Shown here piece after piece: positions 57,401-63,140 of a stretch of 64,000 nucleotides of DNA. The stretch is from Apostichopus japonicus (lineage: Eukaryota > Echinodermata > Holothuroidea > Aspidochirotida > Stichopodidae), in NCBI RefSeq assembly GCF_037975245.1, contig NC_092564.1, forward strand, positions 25,413,484-25,477,483. Direction: 5' to 3'. A program made the translations under genes and the position numbers. Within the stretch, counting starts at the first letter, position 1. Each line of letters begins with the position of its first letter. The notes beneath the pieces were generated by a model. That model did not search any database. It was given only the letters and a program-made list of their open reading frames with translations, and had not been told where the DNA came from.

Positions 57401-60400
57401 GAAGAACAGGAAATAAAACAGTTTCTCTATCAAGTTTTCCTTTAGCTTACAAAGTCTTGATCATCAAAATTATGGATACGTGGTAATTACTGATTTTATA
57501 AAAACAAACGTCCATAGCCTAATGTTTTCCACATCACCAGACGTTACTCTAAACTAACATCTAGTCATCCCTGCAGTACTCTAAACTTAAGTCATCTCTG
57601 AAGAATCTAAACCAAGTCATTCCTGCAGTACTCTTAACCAAGTCATCTCTGAAGAATCTATTTATAAACCAAGTCATCTCTATCTAAACCAAGTTGCCCC
57701 TGCAGTACTCCAAACGAAGTTTTCCCTGTATAGTAATCTACACCAAGTTGTCTCAGCAGTACTTTAAACTAAGTCATCTCTGAAAAATCTAAACCAAGTC
57801 AACTCTGCAGTACTCCAAAATAAGTCATCCCTACAGTAGTCTAAACCAAGTTGTCCCAGCAGTACTCTGAAGAATCTAAACCAAGTCATCCCTGCAGTAC
57901 TCCCACTGGCAAACTAGGGCTGTAACGGTTAAACGGTTAACCGGTTAACCGACCGAATGGCCGGGTAAACGTCCGCCGTACATCGTATAAGTTTAACCGC
58001 TTTTGTAATGCCAATTACGCAGTTGCAATGGCGCGTCTTCACATCACTTTATTCCCGAAATAGACCGCAACATTTGCTTGCCGAAAATCACGTAACAATT
58101 GCAAACTTTATCACGCATCCATACAAAAGATTTTTAAGATTGGCGGTACGATTGAAGGGATTACCAAGCGGTATGCGACCCGTGAAGCGCCTATTGTTAC
58201 CCCGTTCGACAACGTGGCGAGTCTGCATCTAATCCTTTCAAATTTATATTGTATTTAAGCAGTAAACGTTTTCTTTATTATGATGTAATTTCAGTTCAGT
58301 GTTCCCTCTAAGGTGCGGGATTCCATTCAACAGACTCAGTAATCCCACAAAGAAAACATTTGTCTGCTGGAAATCCCCGCATCGTTTTCTTGCATTCGCG
58401 ATAAGTTTATACTCAATGCACAACGTATACACTTGACTGTAAAAAAAACTCTGAAAATCAGTAGAGAAATAACCAATTTTGTACGAAAAGTAAGTTGGTA
58501 CACCTTTCAAATTTTACGAAAGATCGAGCAAAAAACTTTCGAAAAATTCACGCGAAACTGGCATATCGTGCTAAATGCAACTAATGTCATGTAAAAAAGG
58601 CTCTAGTACACCCAATTATGAATAAAACGTAAGAACACATCTGGTGTTAAGCGGCGAAAAAGTATTTTCTAGAATTTCCAAAATTACGGAGAAAATAATA
58701 TCCTACCATAGTTTAGTGTAGAGCAAATAGCCTAACCACCTCGTCGGTTACGGATCTCACGTAACTACAAAAACACAACTAATTGTATATTGCGAAGTTT
58801 ACGTTTTCTACAAGAACATGGAAACAATATTAAGCATTTAGTTAATCATGCCAAGTGGCCTTAAACATGTGATTACAAGGTTTACTTTCATGTATCATGT
58901 GGAATAGATTGTCTTGTTCATGCGGAGGAGTCAGTTGCCTGTTTTACTTACCTAGCTGTTACGGGGATCATATTTTACCTACTTTTCTTAAACGTCTAAG
59001 ATAATGATTCTCATAACTTAACCGAACCTTTACTGACTGACCTTATTAATTCTAGAGCATGAAACGTTCCTTGGCAACATGCCAAAAAATTGTTAACAAC
59101 AGGTGTTAGACAGGGGATGAGCTCACAGTTGTTTGGCAAGGTACCTTGGAAATGTAGCCTACATGGGCGGCGATCCGTACTTCCGAGTGGGGGGGATATG
59201 ACCTTGTGGACTATCTAAGCGTAGCGCCACCATTGGTTGGCGCGAAGCGTACAAGGAAATTTTGGGATTTACAAACCCTCTAGATGGCCGGAAACGGCAC
59301 CTCCCGAGGTTTCCAAGCGGCATATACCAAACTTTAAAATAGGGATATCATGTCCGAAATACTTTTTTTTTTTAATTTCGGGTGTTATTTTGGGAAAAAT
59401 GCCCCTGTCAATCTTGTTTCAGGCGCTACGTTAGAATGTTCGAGAGCTCTTTTATATTATTCGATGAAGAAAATGGCCTCATGCAGGCTATTATAGGCCT
59501 ATACACATGCAATAAACAATTACACATAGTTACATTCCTAGGTACCGATTGCTAGGGCATCCAGGTGAAACGTTTAGCATTACCCTGGTAACATGAGATT
59601 CTCAGCTGTTCGAGGGAATATGTACGTGTGTAGGCCTACTATAGGGCCTATACGAATACTACGAGGGTGCATATGTACTATATCAATAAACCGTGGGCGC
59701 AATAATACATTTTGTTGTTATAGGGCCAATGAAGCCCACAGTCAACTTTTCTTGCTTTATAAAGACGGTTTATTTGAAAAGATCGCACTACGTTTATGGT
59801 AGGCGAGAAATTAAGCTAAAAAAGAGCCGTAAATTCACGATGATGCATAAATGTAGGCATGAAAATATTCTTATCCCTGGCATTTGGTGGGGGGATATGG
59901 TGTATTACATCCCCTCCACCCATTTTCATGGGGGGGGCGATATATCCCCCTTCCCCCCCCAGGATCGCCGCCCATGGTAGCCTAGACCGTAGTTGTAGTA
60001 TAGTGCAAGCTATTGTTAGGCAGTCTAGGAATGGGGCTTTGCCAAATGTTGTTTCATAAAATCGCATGTTTTTTTAAGTTAAACATTTTAATGATTGTAA
60101 GACAGATAGATCTCTTTTCATTTTATAACAAAAGATGGCTACTCTAACTTGTCATTTCAAAATTTTCATCAGTTTCGTGACAATTTAAATTAAAAAAGTT
60201 GTCAGTATTTTGCATCCACAGCTGCGAATATTTTATCGCCAGACGCGCCAAATTTTCCGGGGCGTTAACCCCTGGACCCCCACAAAGGGGTTCCACCACA
60301 TGACCCCACCGGGGGACTACCCCACGCCATTATGCTACGCGTGCTAATTGTGTTTGCTGCGCGAACTCCGGCGGGAAATCGACAGGGTGTTTGCGGGAAA

Positions 60401-63140
60401 TTTTACAATGTTTTCCACACTTCCCCCTACCCTCTGCCTACCCCGCCACAATGCACAAATTCAATATATCTGTGACCCATTGTTGTACTTGTAATTGCGT
60501 AGGCCTAGCCCTACTACCGTACACTTCTGTAGTAATCGCTTCCTAACAACCGACTTTCCTAACCTTGGCCTAGCTGGTGAAAGCCTTGTAGTCTAACACT
60601 CCATATGATCGCGAACTTCAATACACAATGCCAATATTAAGTAGGCCTAGTAATATTGGGCTTATAACTGCCATACAATGCCTGCGCTATTACAGTAGGG
60701 GCTACGCAATTAACAAAGAAATATTTGCTTCAAATATCTCTGTAACAGTTACCGATGAACTGAAAGAGAAACAAAAATCTGTTTAAAACTTCATGAAAAC
60801 GCGCGATTCGTCTTTTTCAATGCAACGATCGTCAAAACTAAGCAAATACAACCAAATTCTTGACATACGCGTTACGAAAAAACGATACTTGCAGCGCTAT
60901 TTTGAGAATGTACTTCCGCATCAAAAGTGGTGGCGCTCTTTCGGAATTATAATCTGAGCTATATAACTCTGATTTTCGGCTCTTATTTTGAGGCAACAAC
61001 ACGGGTTACGTTTAAACGTTAACCGTTCGGTTAATAGAAACGGTTAACCGGTTAGTGAAGTAACCGGAATGACACAGCCCTATGGCAAACACAGCATGCA
61101 CTCAGGCTTATCAAATTTTGGTAATTTGAGCTTGTGATTGCGCTCATAACCAAAAATTATGCACTTAAAAGAGCCATCAATCTGCAATGCTAGAACCTCA
61201 GTCTATTGATACAATACCGAGCTGGTCTGACTATTTCTTCTGATAGCCACACATGAATGCATTGTCAAGCTATGATGTAACTTGATGCATACTGTATATA
61301 ATAAGGTGCTTTTTTTTGCTTAATTTGTTAAAATGTTCAGTAAAACACTTGATCACAAAATAAGCATACACTATCTCACACCATTCAATTAATTAATACC
61401 ATATTCCCAAGAAACATATTGCAGAATGGAAAATGGGAGGTACAGTTTTCTTAAACGACTTAAGTCTTACATTGTTCAGTCAAATTAGAACAAGAGTCTT
61501 CCAAATATTTGATATATTTTCTTGCGCCAGACATCTTACAATACAAGAGGTGTTAGTAGACAAAGCATGATGGGAATACCAATTGGAATTGTTCTGCTTG
61601 CACTTATACTTTGAACCTTATCTAAGTCAGTACTCGTATACATGGTTACTGCGGTGCTCACACTACTACAAATTCAATACATTTTACCTCGGATCGGAGA
61701 TTCAGCAAAGACATTGAGCCGAGCTTCTATCGGTCCTGAGATATTATTACTGGCGTTGACTCTTACAAGGTAGATTCCTTCATCAGTGTAAACGTGAGGT
61801 TGATGGCGTGGGGTATAAAATGGTGACTGTGTACTATCTCCCCAGTCATAAGAAAACACTGCACCATCATGCCCATCTTCTAGGGTAGTATTAATTGTGA
61901 CTCTTTGGTACAGCTGAATGACCCCTGATGAAAATAAAAAGGATAATCAGTCATAATTTGTAATTTTGTTGACATTGTGAATATATTGGGAGCATATATG
62001 GAAATTTTCAATTCAAGAAGTTTTTAACACATTGGTTCAGTGAGATGGTTGGAAGCATCAAGATCAGTAGACCCTTTCCTCACCGACTGTCTAAACAAGT
62101 ATATACTAAATATTACAACTACTTACAACAAAGACGGCCATTTGTTTAAACAATGAGAAGGAAACAACAGGAATGTTGTTTTGTTTCACTTCACTAGTCA
62201 TTGCCATCACAAACATTCACTTGCAGGTAGGTTTGCTGCTAATTTCCTCTCAGGTACATGTGAAGAGGAGAATATCATCTTATAAATTCTTGAAATACAT
62301 CACTACAGATCCTTATAAAACCTACAAAGGCATGTCTCTTTCAAAACACTCATTAGCTGCTTCAATCTATAAACCTTTATTAAAGTAGATCTAGTCATGC
62401 ATGCTTTGAGAATAACTACCAACTAAATGTGACTTCTTAAAAGAAAAACTTTATAGAACTTGTAGAGAATGTTACTCAACTACTTTGAATGAATCTGGTC
62501 AGAGGTTGCGCAGGGATATGAAAAGGCAATCAGCTAGTCAACTAAACTATTAAAGGCAAAGGTTCTATCCTGAAAATGTATTTCCCCCACATGCTCTGAT
62601 CCTCCAAATTACTTCCCAGCCATTGAGGAGTGTGAAAATAGACTTTACTATCTCAATGTGGATAACTACTTTTGAGAGTTGCTGTAAAGTTCTTGCCAGA
62701 ATTTGACAATGATTGACCTTAATCTGACTTGGTAGCACATTTGGGGTAGACACTGATGACTTAAAAAAATCTGTTGACACGCAATGCGCGATATCGCAAA
62801 CTACAAGTGTTTGTCTTACCTGGGTCTAGGATGGTCAAGGTTTTCACTGAATGCTCTGTACTATAAACACTAACAAAGCCCCCAGATCCCCCACACATAT
62901 CTAGCACTTCCCCAGAACATCTTATTGTGCAATCATTCCTTGAGACATTCTGAAGGTGAGCAAGCTCAGACCCGCATCTACACAGACGGCCAGCCTGACA
63001 TGCAGCAAAAGATTGGTCCACACTGCGACAAAGAGAGATACACTGCTTCACATTAAGGAGATTGAAATGGTAGTTTCCTCCACCCAGAGAATAAACTTTG
63101 TTGTCTACGTCGACTTTGTAGCAACCAATGTAGACATCCT
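26081..63140 (-). CDS. Polycystin-1 (PKD1-type receptor), 28 exons, 5' end outside window
   Basis: Exons in transcript order: 63140-62820, 61924-61688, 57395-57258, 55474-55305, 54465-52149, 51510-51367, 51197-51066, 49870-49682, 49059-48885, 48119-45334, 44667-44475, 43613-43459, 42393-42178, 41812-41544, 41029-40799, 40350-40225, 39513-39405, 38892-38740, 37793-37741, 37343-37086, 36343-36250, 33420-32906, 32772-32539, 31998-31912, 31319-31141, 30354-28617, 28433-28271, 27498-26081. Every junction has GT/AG ends and matching phase, and the sum leaves one open frame of 4,265 codons plus stop. Human polycystin-1 is about 4,300 residues. Domain order: WSC (about 3-95), first PKD, Cys-rich module, about 15 PKD or PKD-like repeats (to about 2000), REJ (about 2010-2550), GAIN/GPS (HLS at about 3009-3011), TM1, PLAT (about 3072-3185), TM2-6, polycystin extracellular domain, TM7-11, basic tail of about 110 residues. 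The family acts as a cleaved adhesion-type receptor in complex with polycystin-2 channels. Missing here: signal peptide and any LRRs, expected beyond 64000. Introns not listed separately hold nothing I recognise. Confidence 0.93.
27747..27780 (+). other. Hammerhead-like core in a repeat fragment (uncertain)
   Basis: In intron 27: CTGAAGA, one extra A, a 5-bp stem (GATCC / GGATC), then GAAAC and GTC, with CCT/AGG able to pair outside. This resembles the CUGANGA...GAAA...UH core of hammerhead ribozymes found in Penelope-like elements and retrozymes. The extra A and the absent loop in stem III argue against activity. It is probably the end of a dispersed repeat. Confidence 0.3.
28271..28433 (-). 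CDS. Polycystin-1 exon 27: extracellular domain, first part
   Basis: Phase 0 in, phase 1 out; about residues 3740-3793. It contains FWLW and a run ending in RIRQFRV, typical of the start of the large extracellular (TOP) domain that follows TM6 in polycystins. Acceptor CTACAG, donor GTAATG. Confidence 0.9.
28617..30354 (-). CDS. Polycystin-1 exon 26: PLAT end, TM2-TM6, cytoplasmic loop
   Basis: About residues 3160-3739, entered in phase 2 inside a Trp codon. It completes the PLAT domain (LSRVVV ... WMFLCN). Hydrophobic segments follow near 3240-3260 and 3283-3305, then a hydrophilic Ser/Glu-rich cytoplasmic loop of about 260 residues, then segments near 3566-3592, 3607-3634 and 3689-3708. The 1.7-kb exon carries long antisense open frames that are shadows. 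Confidence 0.93.
31141..31319 (-). CDS. Polycystin-1 exon 25: PLAT domain core
   Basis: Phase 0 in, phase 2 out; about residues 3101-3159. It reads as a PLAT core: a beta-strand with LHGE, then F.SGSVDTF, LG, and a QNGQGFSPSW ending split by the intron at the Trp codon. The donor is GTACAA, a weak site. Choosing it is supported because the Trp codon and the PLAT pattern resume exactly at 30354. Confidence 0.88.
31376..31643. repeat. 136-bp tandem duplication in intron 24
   Basis: Copies start at 31376 and 31512 with CATAATCTAGCCTGTATAA and share TTAACTTCCTATCCAGTG. Divergence is around 10 percent. It lies in the intron that splits the PLAT domain. Confidence 0.8.
31912..31998 (-). CDS. Polycystin-1 exon 24: PLAT start
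   Basis: 87 bp, phase 0 on both sides, about residues 3072-3100. It contains YIVRTFTG and the NAGSTAK motif that marks the start of PLAT/LH2 domains, placed directly after TM1 as in all polycystin-1 proteins. Acceptor AACAG, donor GTGATAAG. Confidence 0.9.
32539..32772 (-). CDS. Polycystin-1 exon 23: GPS second half and TM1
   Basis: Phase 0 on both sides, about residues 2994-3071. It holds the C.C.HLS part of the GPS, with HLS at about 3009-3011, where autoproteolysis between L and S is expected. A short tethered stretch follows, then the first membrane helix near 3042-3065. Confidence 0.93.
32906..33420 (-). CDS. Polycystin-1 exon 22: GAIN domain and GPS first half
   Basis: About residues 2822-2993, phase 1 in and phase 0 out. 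It ends with RCLFWS ... LWLPDGCQ, the first two GPS cysteines and conserved tryptophans. The preceding beta-rich part corresponds to the GAIN domain that catalyses self-cleavage. Confidence 0.92.
33528..35058. mobile_element. Possible solo-LTR-like insertion in intron 21 (weak)
   Basis: The stretch starts TGTAATATGCCG and near its right end has AATAAAAG followed by about 110 bp, then an abrupt change at TTCA. Its base composition differs from the rest of the intron. This looks like an LTR with a polyadenylation signal and R-U5 part, but I found no clear target duplication. It contains a 132-codon open frame (33564-33962, +) with no recognisable motif. Low confidence. Confidence 0.25.
35162..35403. 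repeat. 121-bp tandem duplication in intron 21
   Basis: Two nearly identical copies start at 35162 and 35283 with AAAAAACACAAAGCATTCC and share GTAAGACTGTTGGCAAAAGT. Differences are very few, so the duplication is recent. Confidence 0.9.
35965..36200. repeat. Minisatellite in intron 21 close to exon 21
   Basis: About nine units of 22-30 bp built on ATCCAAATGGCTTGATGCTA, some with an extra GTAAAAAAT linker. It ends about 50 bp from the donor of exon 21 (36250). Confidence 0.85.
36250..36343 (-). CDS. Polycystin-1 exon 21
   Basis: 94 bp, phase 0 in and phase 1 out, about residues 2791-2821. It includes NPFTW and a short run leading into the GAIN domain. Acceptor CTCAG, donor GTGAG. Confidence 0.85.
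36450..36880 (-). pseudogene. LINE reverse-transcriptase 3' end fragment (CR1/L2-like)
   Basis: On the minus strand two overlapping frames read as the C-terminal end of a non-LTR retrotransposon ORF2. One has NAARVILNMRKSEHI ... LHWL and INYKIHLLTWKA. The next has PRLWNSMPHDLR, the classic end motif. The shift between frames shows a frameshifted, 5'-truncated copy. It ends in a GATGATGAT-type tail, as CR1/L2-like elements do. It lies in intron 20 in the same orientation as the host gene. Confidence 0.75.
37086..37343 (-). CDS. Polycystin-1 exon 20
   Basis: 258 bp, phase 0 on both sides, about residues 2705-2790, between REJ and GAIN. It has an alpha-helical start followed by an acidic stretch. 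No named domain of its own. Acceptor TTCCAG, donor GTAAGA. Confidence 0.87.
37741..37793 (-). CDS. Polycystin-1 exon 19 (53-bp mini-exon)
   Basis: Phase 1 in, phase 0 out, about 18 codons (residues 2687-2704), with CGCAG acceptor and GTATG donor. Its short length makes it easy to miss. It is required to keep the frame between exons 18 and 20. Confidence 0.82.
37928..38030. repeat. 59-bp duplication in intron 18
   Basis: Two imperfect copies share CCTAAGTGCACCC and TATAATTGTTT or TGTAATTGTTT. Noncoding. Confidence 0.7.
38740..38892 (-). CDS. Polycystin-1 exon 18
   Basis: 153 bp, phase 1 on both sides, about residues 2636-2686. It begins Ala/Ser-rich (LLQAAS) and continues Pro-rich. It lies in the helical linker between REJ and GAIN. 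A 153-bp phase 1-1 exon could be skipped without frameshift. Confidence 0.85.
39405..39513 (-). CDS. Polycystin-1 exon 17
   Basis: 109 bp, phase 0 in and phase 1 out, about residues 2600-2635, helical and acidic. Acceptor TTTGCAG, donor GTATGC. Confidence 0.85.
39860..40095 (+). mobile_element. tRNA-derived SINE in intron 16
   Basis: A pol III A-box-like TAGCTTGGTGG at 39867-39877 and a B box GTTCGAGTC at 39912-39920 sit at normal tRNA spacing, in a context reading like a tRNA head (TGGTTAACGC ... CGAGTTCGAGTC). The unrelated body of about 150 bp contains a short palindrome, CCTGCCTGCAGG. No intact tRNA cloverleaf or CCA is present, so this is a SINE rather than a tRNA gene. Exact ends are uncertain. 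Confidence 0.6.
40225..40350 (-). CDS. Polycystin-1 exon 16
   Basis: 126 bp, phase 0 on both sides, about residues 2558-2599. It codes for a predicted helical segment downstream of REJ. Acceptor CAACAG, donor GTAAGG. Confidence 0.87.
40799..41029 (-). CDS. Polycystin-1 exon 15
   Basis: 231 bp, phase 0 on both sides, about residues 2481-2557. It includes an acidic stretch (NNDDDEELEVNEGD) and helical parts at the end of the REJ region. Acceptor TCAAG, donor GTAAGT. Confidence 0.87.
41544..41812 (-). CDS. Polycystin-1 exon 14: REJ with polyproline insert
   Basis: 269 bp, phase 1 in and phase 0 out, about residues 2391-2480. It continues REJ directly after the conserved C.G at the end of exon 13 (LLYRF pattern). 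It then contains a run of nine prolines coded mostly by CCT repeats, and ends with V.V.D..G, the usual repeat-like end of REJ. Confidence 0.9.
42178..42393 (-). CDS. Polycystin-1 exon 13: REJ core
   Basis: 216 bp, phase 1 on both sides, about residues 2319-2390. It holds the REJ signature GDCEVSPSTGTVLFTEF..QC, characteristic of the receptor-for-egg-jelly module. The donor GTATTG is weak at position 5, but the frame resumes exactly at 41812. Confidence 0.92.
42600..43120. repeat. 31-bp minisatellite in intron 12 (within the REJ-coding part)
   Basis: About sixteen units of a 31-bp repeat containing ACTCACATCAAGTATAACAT, with single-base changes and occasional shortened units; more decayed units follow to about 43300. 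It lies between exons 12 and 13. Copy number is likely to vary between individuals. Confidence 0.9.
43459..43613 (-). CDS. Polycystin-1 exon 12: REJ
   Basis: 155 bp, phase 2 in and phase 1 out, about residues 2267-2318. It includes CDCKANQTEMTYEW, the Cys/Trp pattern of REJ sheets. Acceptor TACAG, donor GTAATC. Confidence 0.92.
43849..44362. mobile_element. Foldback/MITE-like element in intron 11
   Basis: Perfect 18-bp inverted arms ATTTAGTACCAAGGTTTG at 43896-43913 and their complement at 44316-44333. A second inner pair is built on CGATGTTGGATG near 43957 and 44273. Weaker outer arms (CAGGGCAGGCT / AGCCTGCTGCCCCG) bring the span to about 514 bp. No protein is coded. Target duplication not identified. 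Confidence 0.65.
44475..44667 (-). CDS. Polycystin-1 exon 11: REJ
   Basis: 193 bp, phase 1 in and phase 2 out, about residues 2203-2266. It includes the F.F.L.VSK pattern ending one REJ subdomain. Acceptor TTCAAG, donor GTATGC. Confidence 0.9.
45334..48119 (-). CDS. Polycystin-1 exon 10: PKD repeats and start of REJ (2.8 kb)
   Basis: Phase 2 in, phase 1 out, about residues 1274-2202. It contains about six to seven PKD or PKD-like repeats. Clear cores are CDYRDGS, WSYGDGDTD, WHYGDN and WSFGDGT. Others keep the domain length and the final strand but have lost the DG core (for example FDFGTDE and YFNNG). The REJ domain starts near residue 2013 (CDLPSV ... LVAIIAGG ... SASHDPD). Many N-glycosylation sequons fit an extracellular stalk. 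Long plus-strand open frames here are shadows. Confidence 0.94.
45426..45449. repeat. 12-bp coding tandem duplication in exon 10
   Basis: GTGTTCACATCG is present twice in tandem on the plus strand, giving a DVNTDVNT repeat in the REJ domain of polycystin-1. It keeps the frame. Confidence 0.85.
48085..48278. repeat. 96-bp tandem duplication spanning the exon 10 splice acceptor
   Basis: A unit beginning CTGTGTGGGTTGTACTGTTA starts at 48085 and again at 48181, with only a few differences. Each copy includes about 35 bp of exon 10 start, the TTTTAG acceptor and about 60 bp of upstream intron. The copy at 48119 leads into the open exon. The one at 48215 would be met first by the spliceosome and leads to a TAA after 14 codons. 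Confidence 0.9.
48885..49059 (-). CDS. Polycystin-1 exon 9: PKD repeat, second half
   Basis: 175 bp, phase 1 in and phase 2 out, about residues 1216-1273. It carries the C-terminal strands of a PKD repeat (YNYPGSYQVSLSVWN) started in exon 8. Acceptor AACAG, donor GTCAGT. Confidence 0.88.
49682..49870 (-). CDS. Polycystin-1 exon 8: PKD repeat parts
   Basis: 189 bp, phase 1 on both sides, about residues 1153-1215. It ends one PKD repeat (GIYYVKLTTTN) and starts the next (W.IEHGTDVEYQVDLG). Confidence 0.88.
51066..51197 (-). CDS. Polycystin-1 exon 7: PKD repeat, first half
   Basis: 132 bp, phase 1 on both sides, about residues 1109-1152. It contains FQWDYNDGS and HPYVYSKA, the PKD core and the H.Y strand. 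Acceptor ATTACAG, donor GTAAGT. Confidence 0.9.
51367..51510 (-). CDS. Polycystin-1 exon 6: PKD repeat, second half
   Basis: 144 bp, phase 1 on both sides, about residues 1061-1108. It begins GSHYYSKEGTFNITC, completing the PKD repeat at the end of exon 5, and then starts the following repeat. Confidence 0.9.
51955..52060. repeat. Pyrimidine-rich tract in intron 5
   Basis: About 100 bp almost wholly C and T on the plus strand (purines on the transcript strand), close to the donor of exon 5. Low-complexity DNA. Confidence 0.75.
52149..54465 (-). CDS. Polycystin-1 exon 5: Cys-rich module and PKD repeats (2.3 kb)
   Basis: Phase 0 in, phase 1 out, about residues 289-1060. It starts with a cysteine-rich stretch (LCDTQERYC ... 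SC ... FCVRTQTC). A region of about 220 residues without a clear family match follows (GDVIGF). Then come PKD repeats with cores WEFPDGDS, WHYGDGSD, WDFGDGN, WSFGEDED, FFGDG and FDWGDGE. No C-type lectin pattern was found here or in exon 4, where mammalian polycystin-1 has one. Confidence 0.94.
55305..55474 (-). CDS. Polycystin-1 exon 4
   Basis: 170 bp, phase 1 in and phase 0 out, about residues 232-288. It links the first PKD domain to the Cys-rich module. It is aromatic and beta-rich, and no named domain is visible. Acceptor TTGTAG, donor GTAATA. Confidence 0.82.
56017..57059. mobile_element. 1.04-kb element with 12-bp terminal inverted repeats in intron 3
   Basis: CAGGGTTCTGCC at 56017-56028 is the reverse complement of GGCAGAACCCTG at 57048-57059. 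The direct repeat AGTATG flanks both ends (56011-56016 and 57060-57065). No transposase frame is visible, so this is a nonautonomous DNA transposon. Part of its interior (56341 to about 56945) is repeated inverted at 58245-58835, and a piece near 56053-56165 is repeated directly at 59213-59327. Confidence 0.75.
56341..56945 (+). repeat. Copy A of an inverted repeat pair flanking exon 3
   Basis: Shares long near-identical stretches with the reverse complement of 58245-58835, for example GCGGGGATTTCCAGCAGAC and AGTTACGTGAGATCCG. Exon 3 (57258-57395) lies between the two copies. Confidence 0.85.
57258..57395 (-). CDS. Polycystin-1 exon 3: PKD domain core
   Basis: 138 bp, phase 1 on both sides, about residues 186-231. 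It contains CWNNFGQGTNV and SWDFGDGS, a canonical PKD core. Acceptor ATTAG, donor GTAAAT. Its skipping would keep the frame. Confidence 0.88.
57545..57905. repeat. Minisatellite in intron 2
   Basis: About ten imperfect units of 30-35 bp built on AATCTAAACCAAGTCATC and CTGCAGTACTC. It ends directly at the target duplication of the hAT-like element. Confidence 0.85.
58245..58835 (-). repeat. Copy B of the inverted repeat pair flanking exon 3
   Basis: Reverse-complement relative of 56341-56945, sited inside the hAT-like element. The similarity continues past the CAGTGTTCCC word, so that word is not an element boundary. Confidence 0.85.
59162..59976. mobile_element. 815-bp nested DNA transposon with 15-bp inverted ends
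   Basis: CATGGGCGGCGATCC at 59162-59176 and its exact complement at 59962-59976. The 8-bp direct repeat GTAGCCTA flanks both ends (59154-59161 and 59977-59984). It sits inside the hAT-like copy, so it inserted later. No transposase is visible. The 8-bp duplication suggests a hAT-type mobiliser, but the family is not certain. Confidence 0.82.
61688..61924 (-). CDS. Polycystin-1 exon 2: PKD domain
   Basis: 237 bp, phase 1 on both sides, about residues 107-185. It carries a full PKD-type unit: YDWGDST core, HVYTDEGIYLVRVNASN end. Acceptor CATCAG, donor GTAAAA. Confidence 0.92.
62820..63140 (-). CDS. Polycystin-1 exon 1 of the window: WSC domain (gene continues upstream)
   Basis: 321 bp, starting with two bases of a split codon after a CACAG acceptor, so an earlier exon must exist beyond 64000. 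It codes for a WSC domain (about residues 3-95): YIGCYKVD, QCISLCRS, FAACQAGRLCRCG, NDCTIRCSG ... CGG..GFVSVY, with the expected cysteines. WSC is a carbohydrate-binding-type module found in the same place in vertebrate polycystin-1. Donor GTAAGA. Confidence 0.93.

Larger units (their letters stand above)
57915..61082. mobile_element. hAT-like DNA transposon copy in intron 2, nonautonomous
   Basis: Ends TAGGGCTGT ... ACAGCCCTA, followed internally by GGTTAACCGGTTAACC-type repeats at both ends. An exact 8-bp target duplication TGGCAAAC flanks it (57907-57914 and 61083-61090), the hallmark length of hAT insertions. The 3,168-bp interior holds no transposase frame. It contains copy B of the inverted repeat and a nested 815-bp element. 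Confidence 0.85.

Noticed and set aside
58292-58835. Separate hAT element starting CAGTGTTCCC
   Set aside because: Similarity with copy A runs past this word on both sides, so it is not a boundary.
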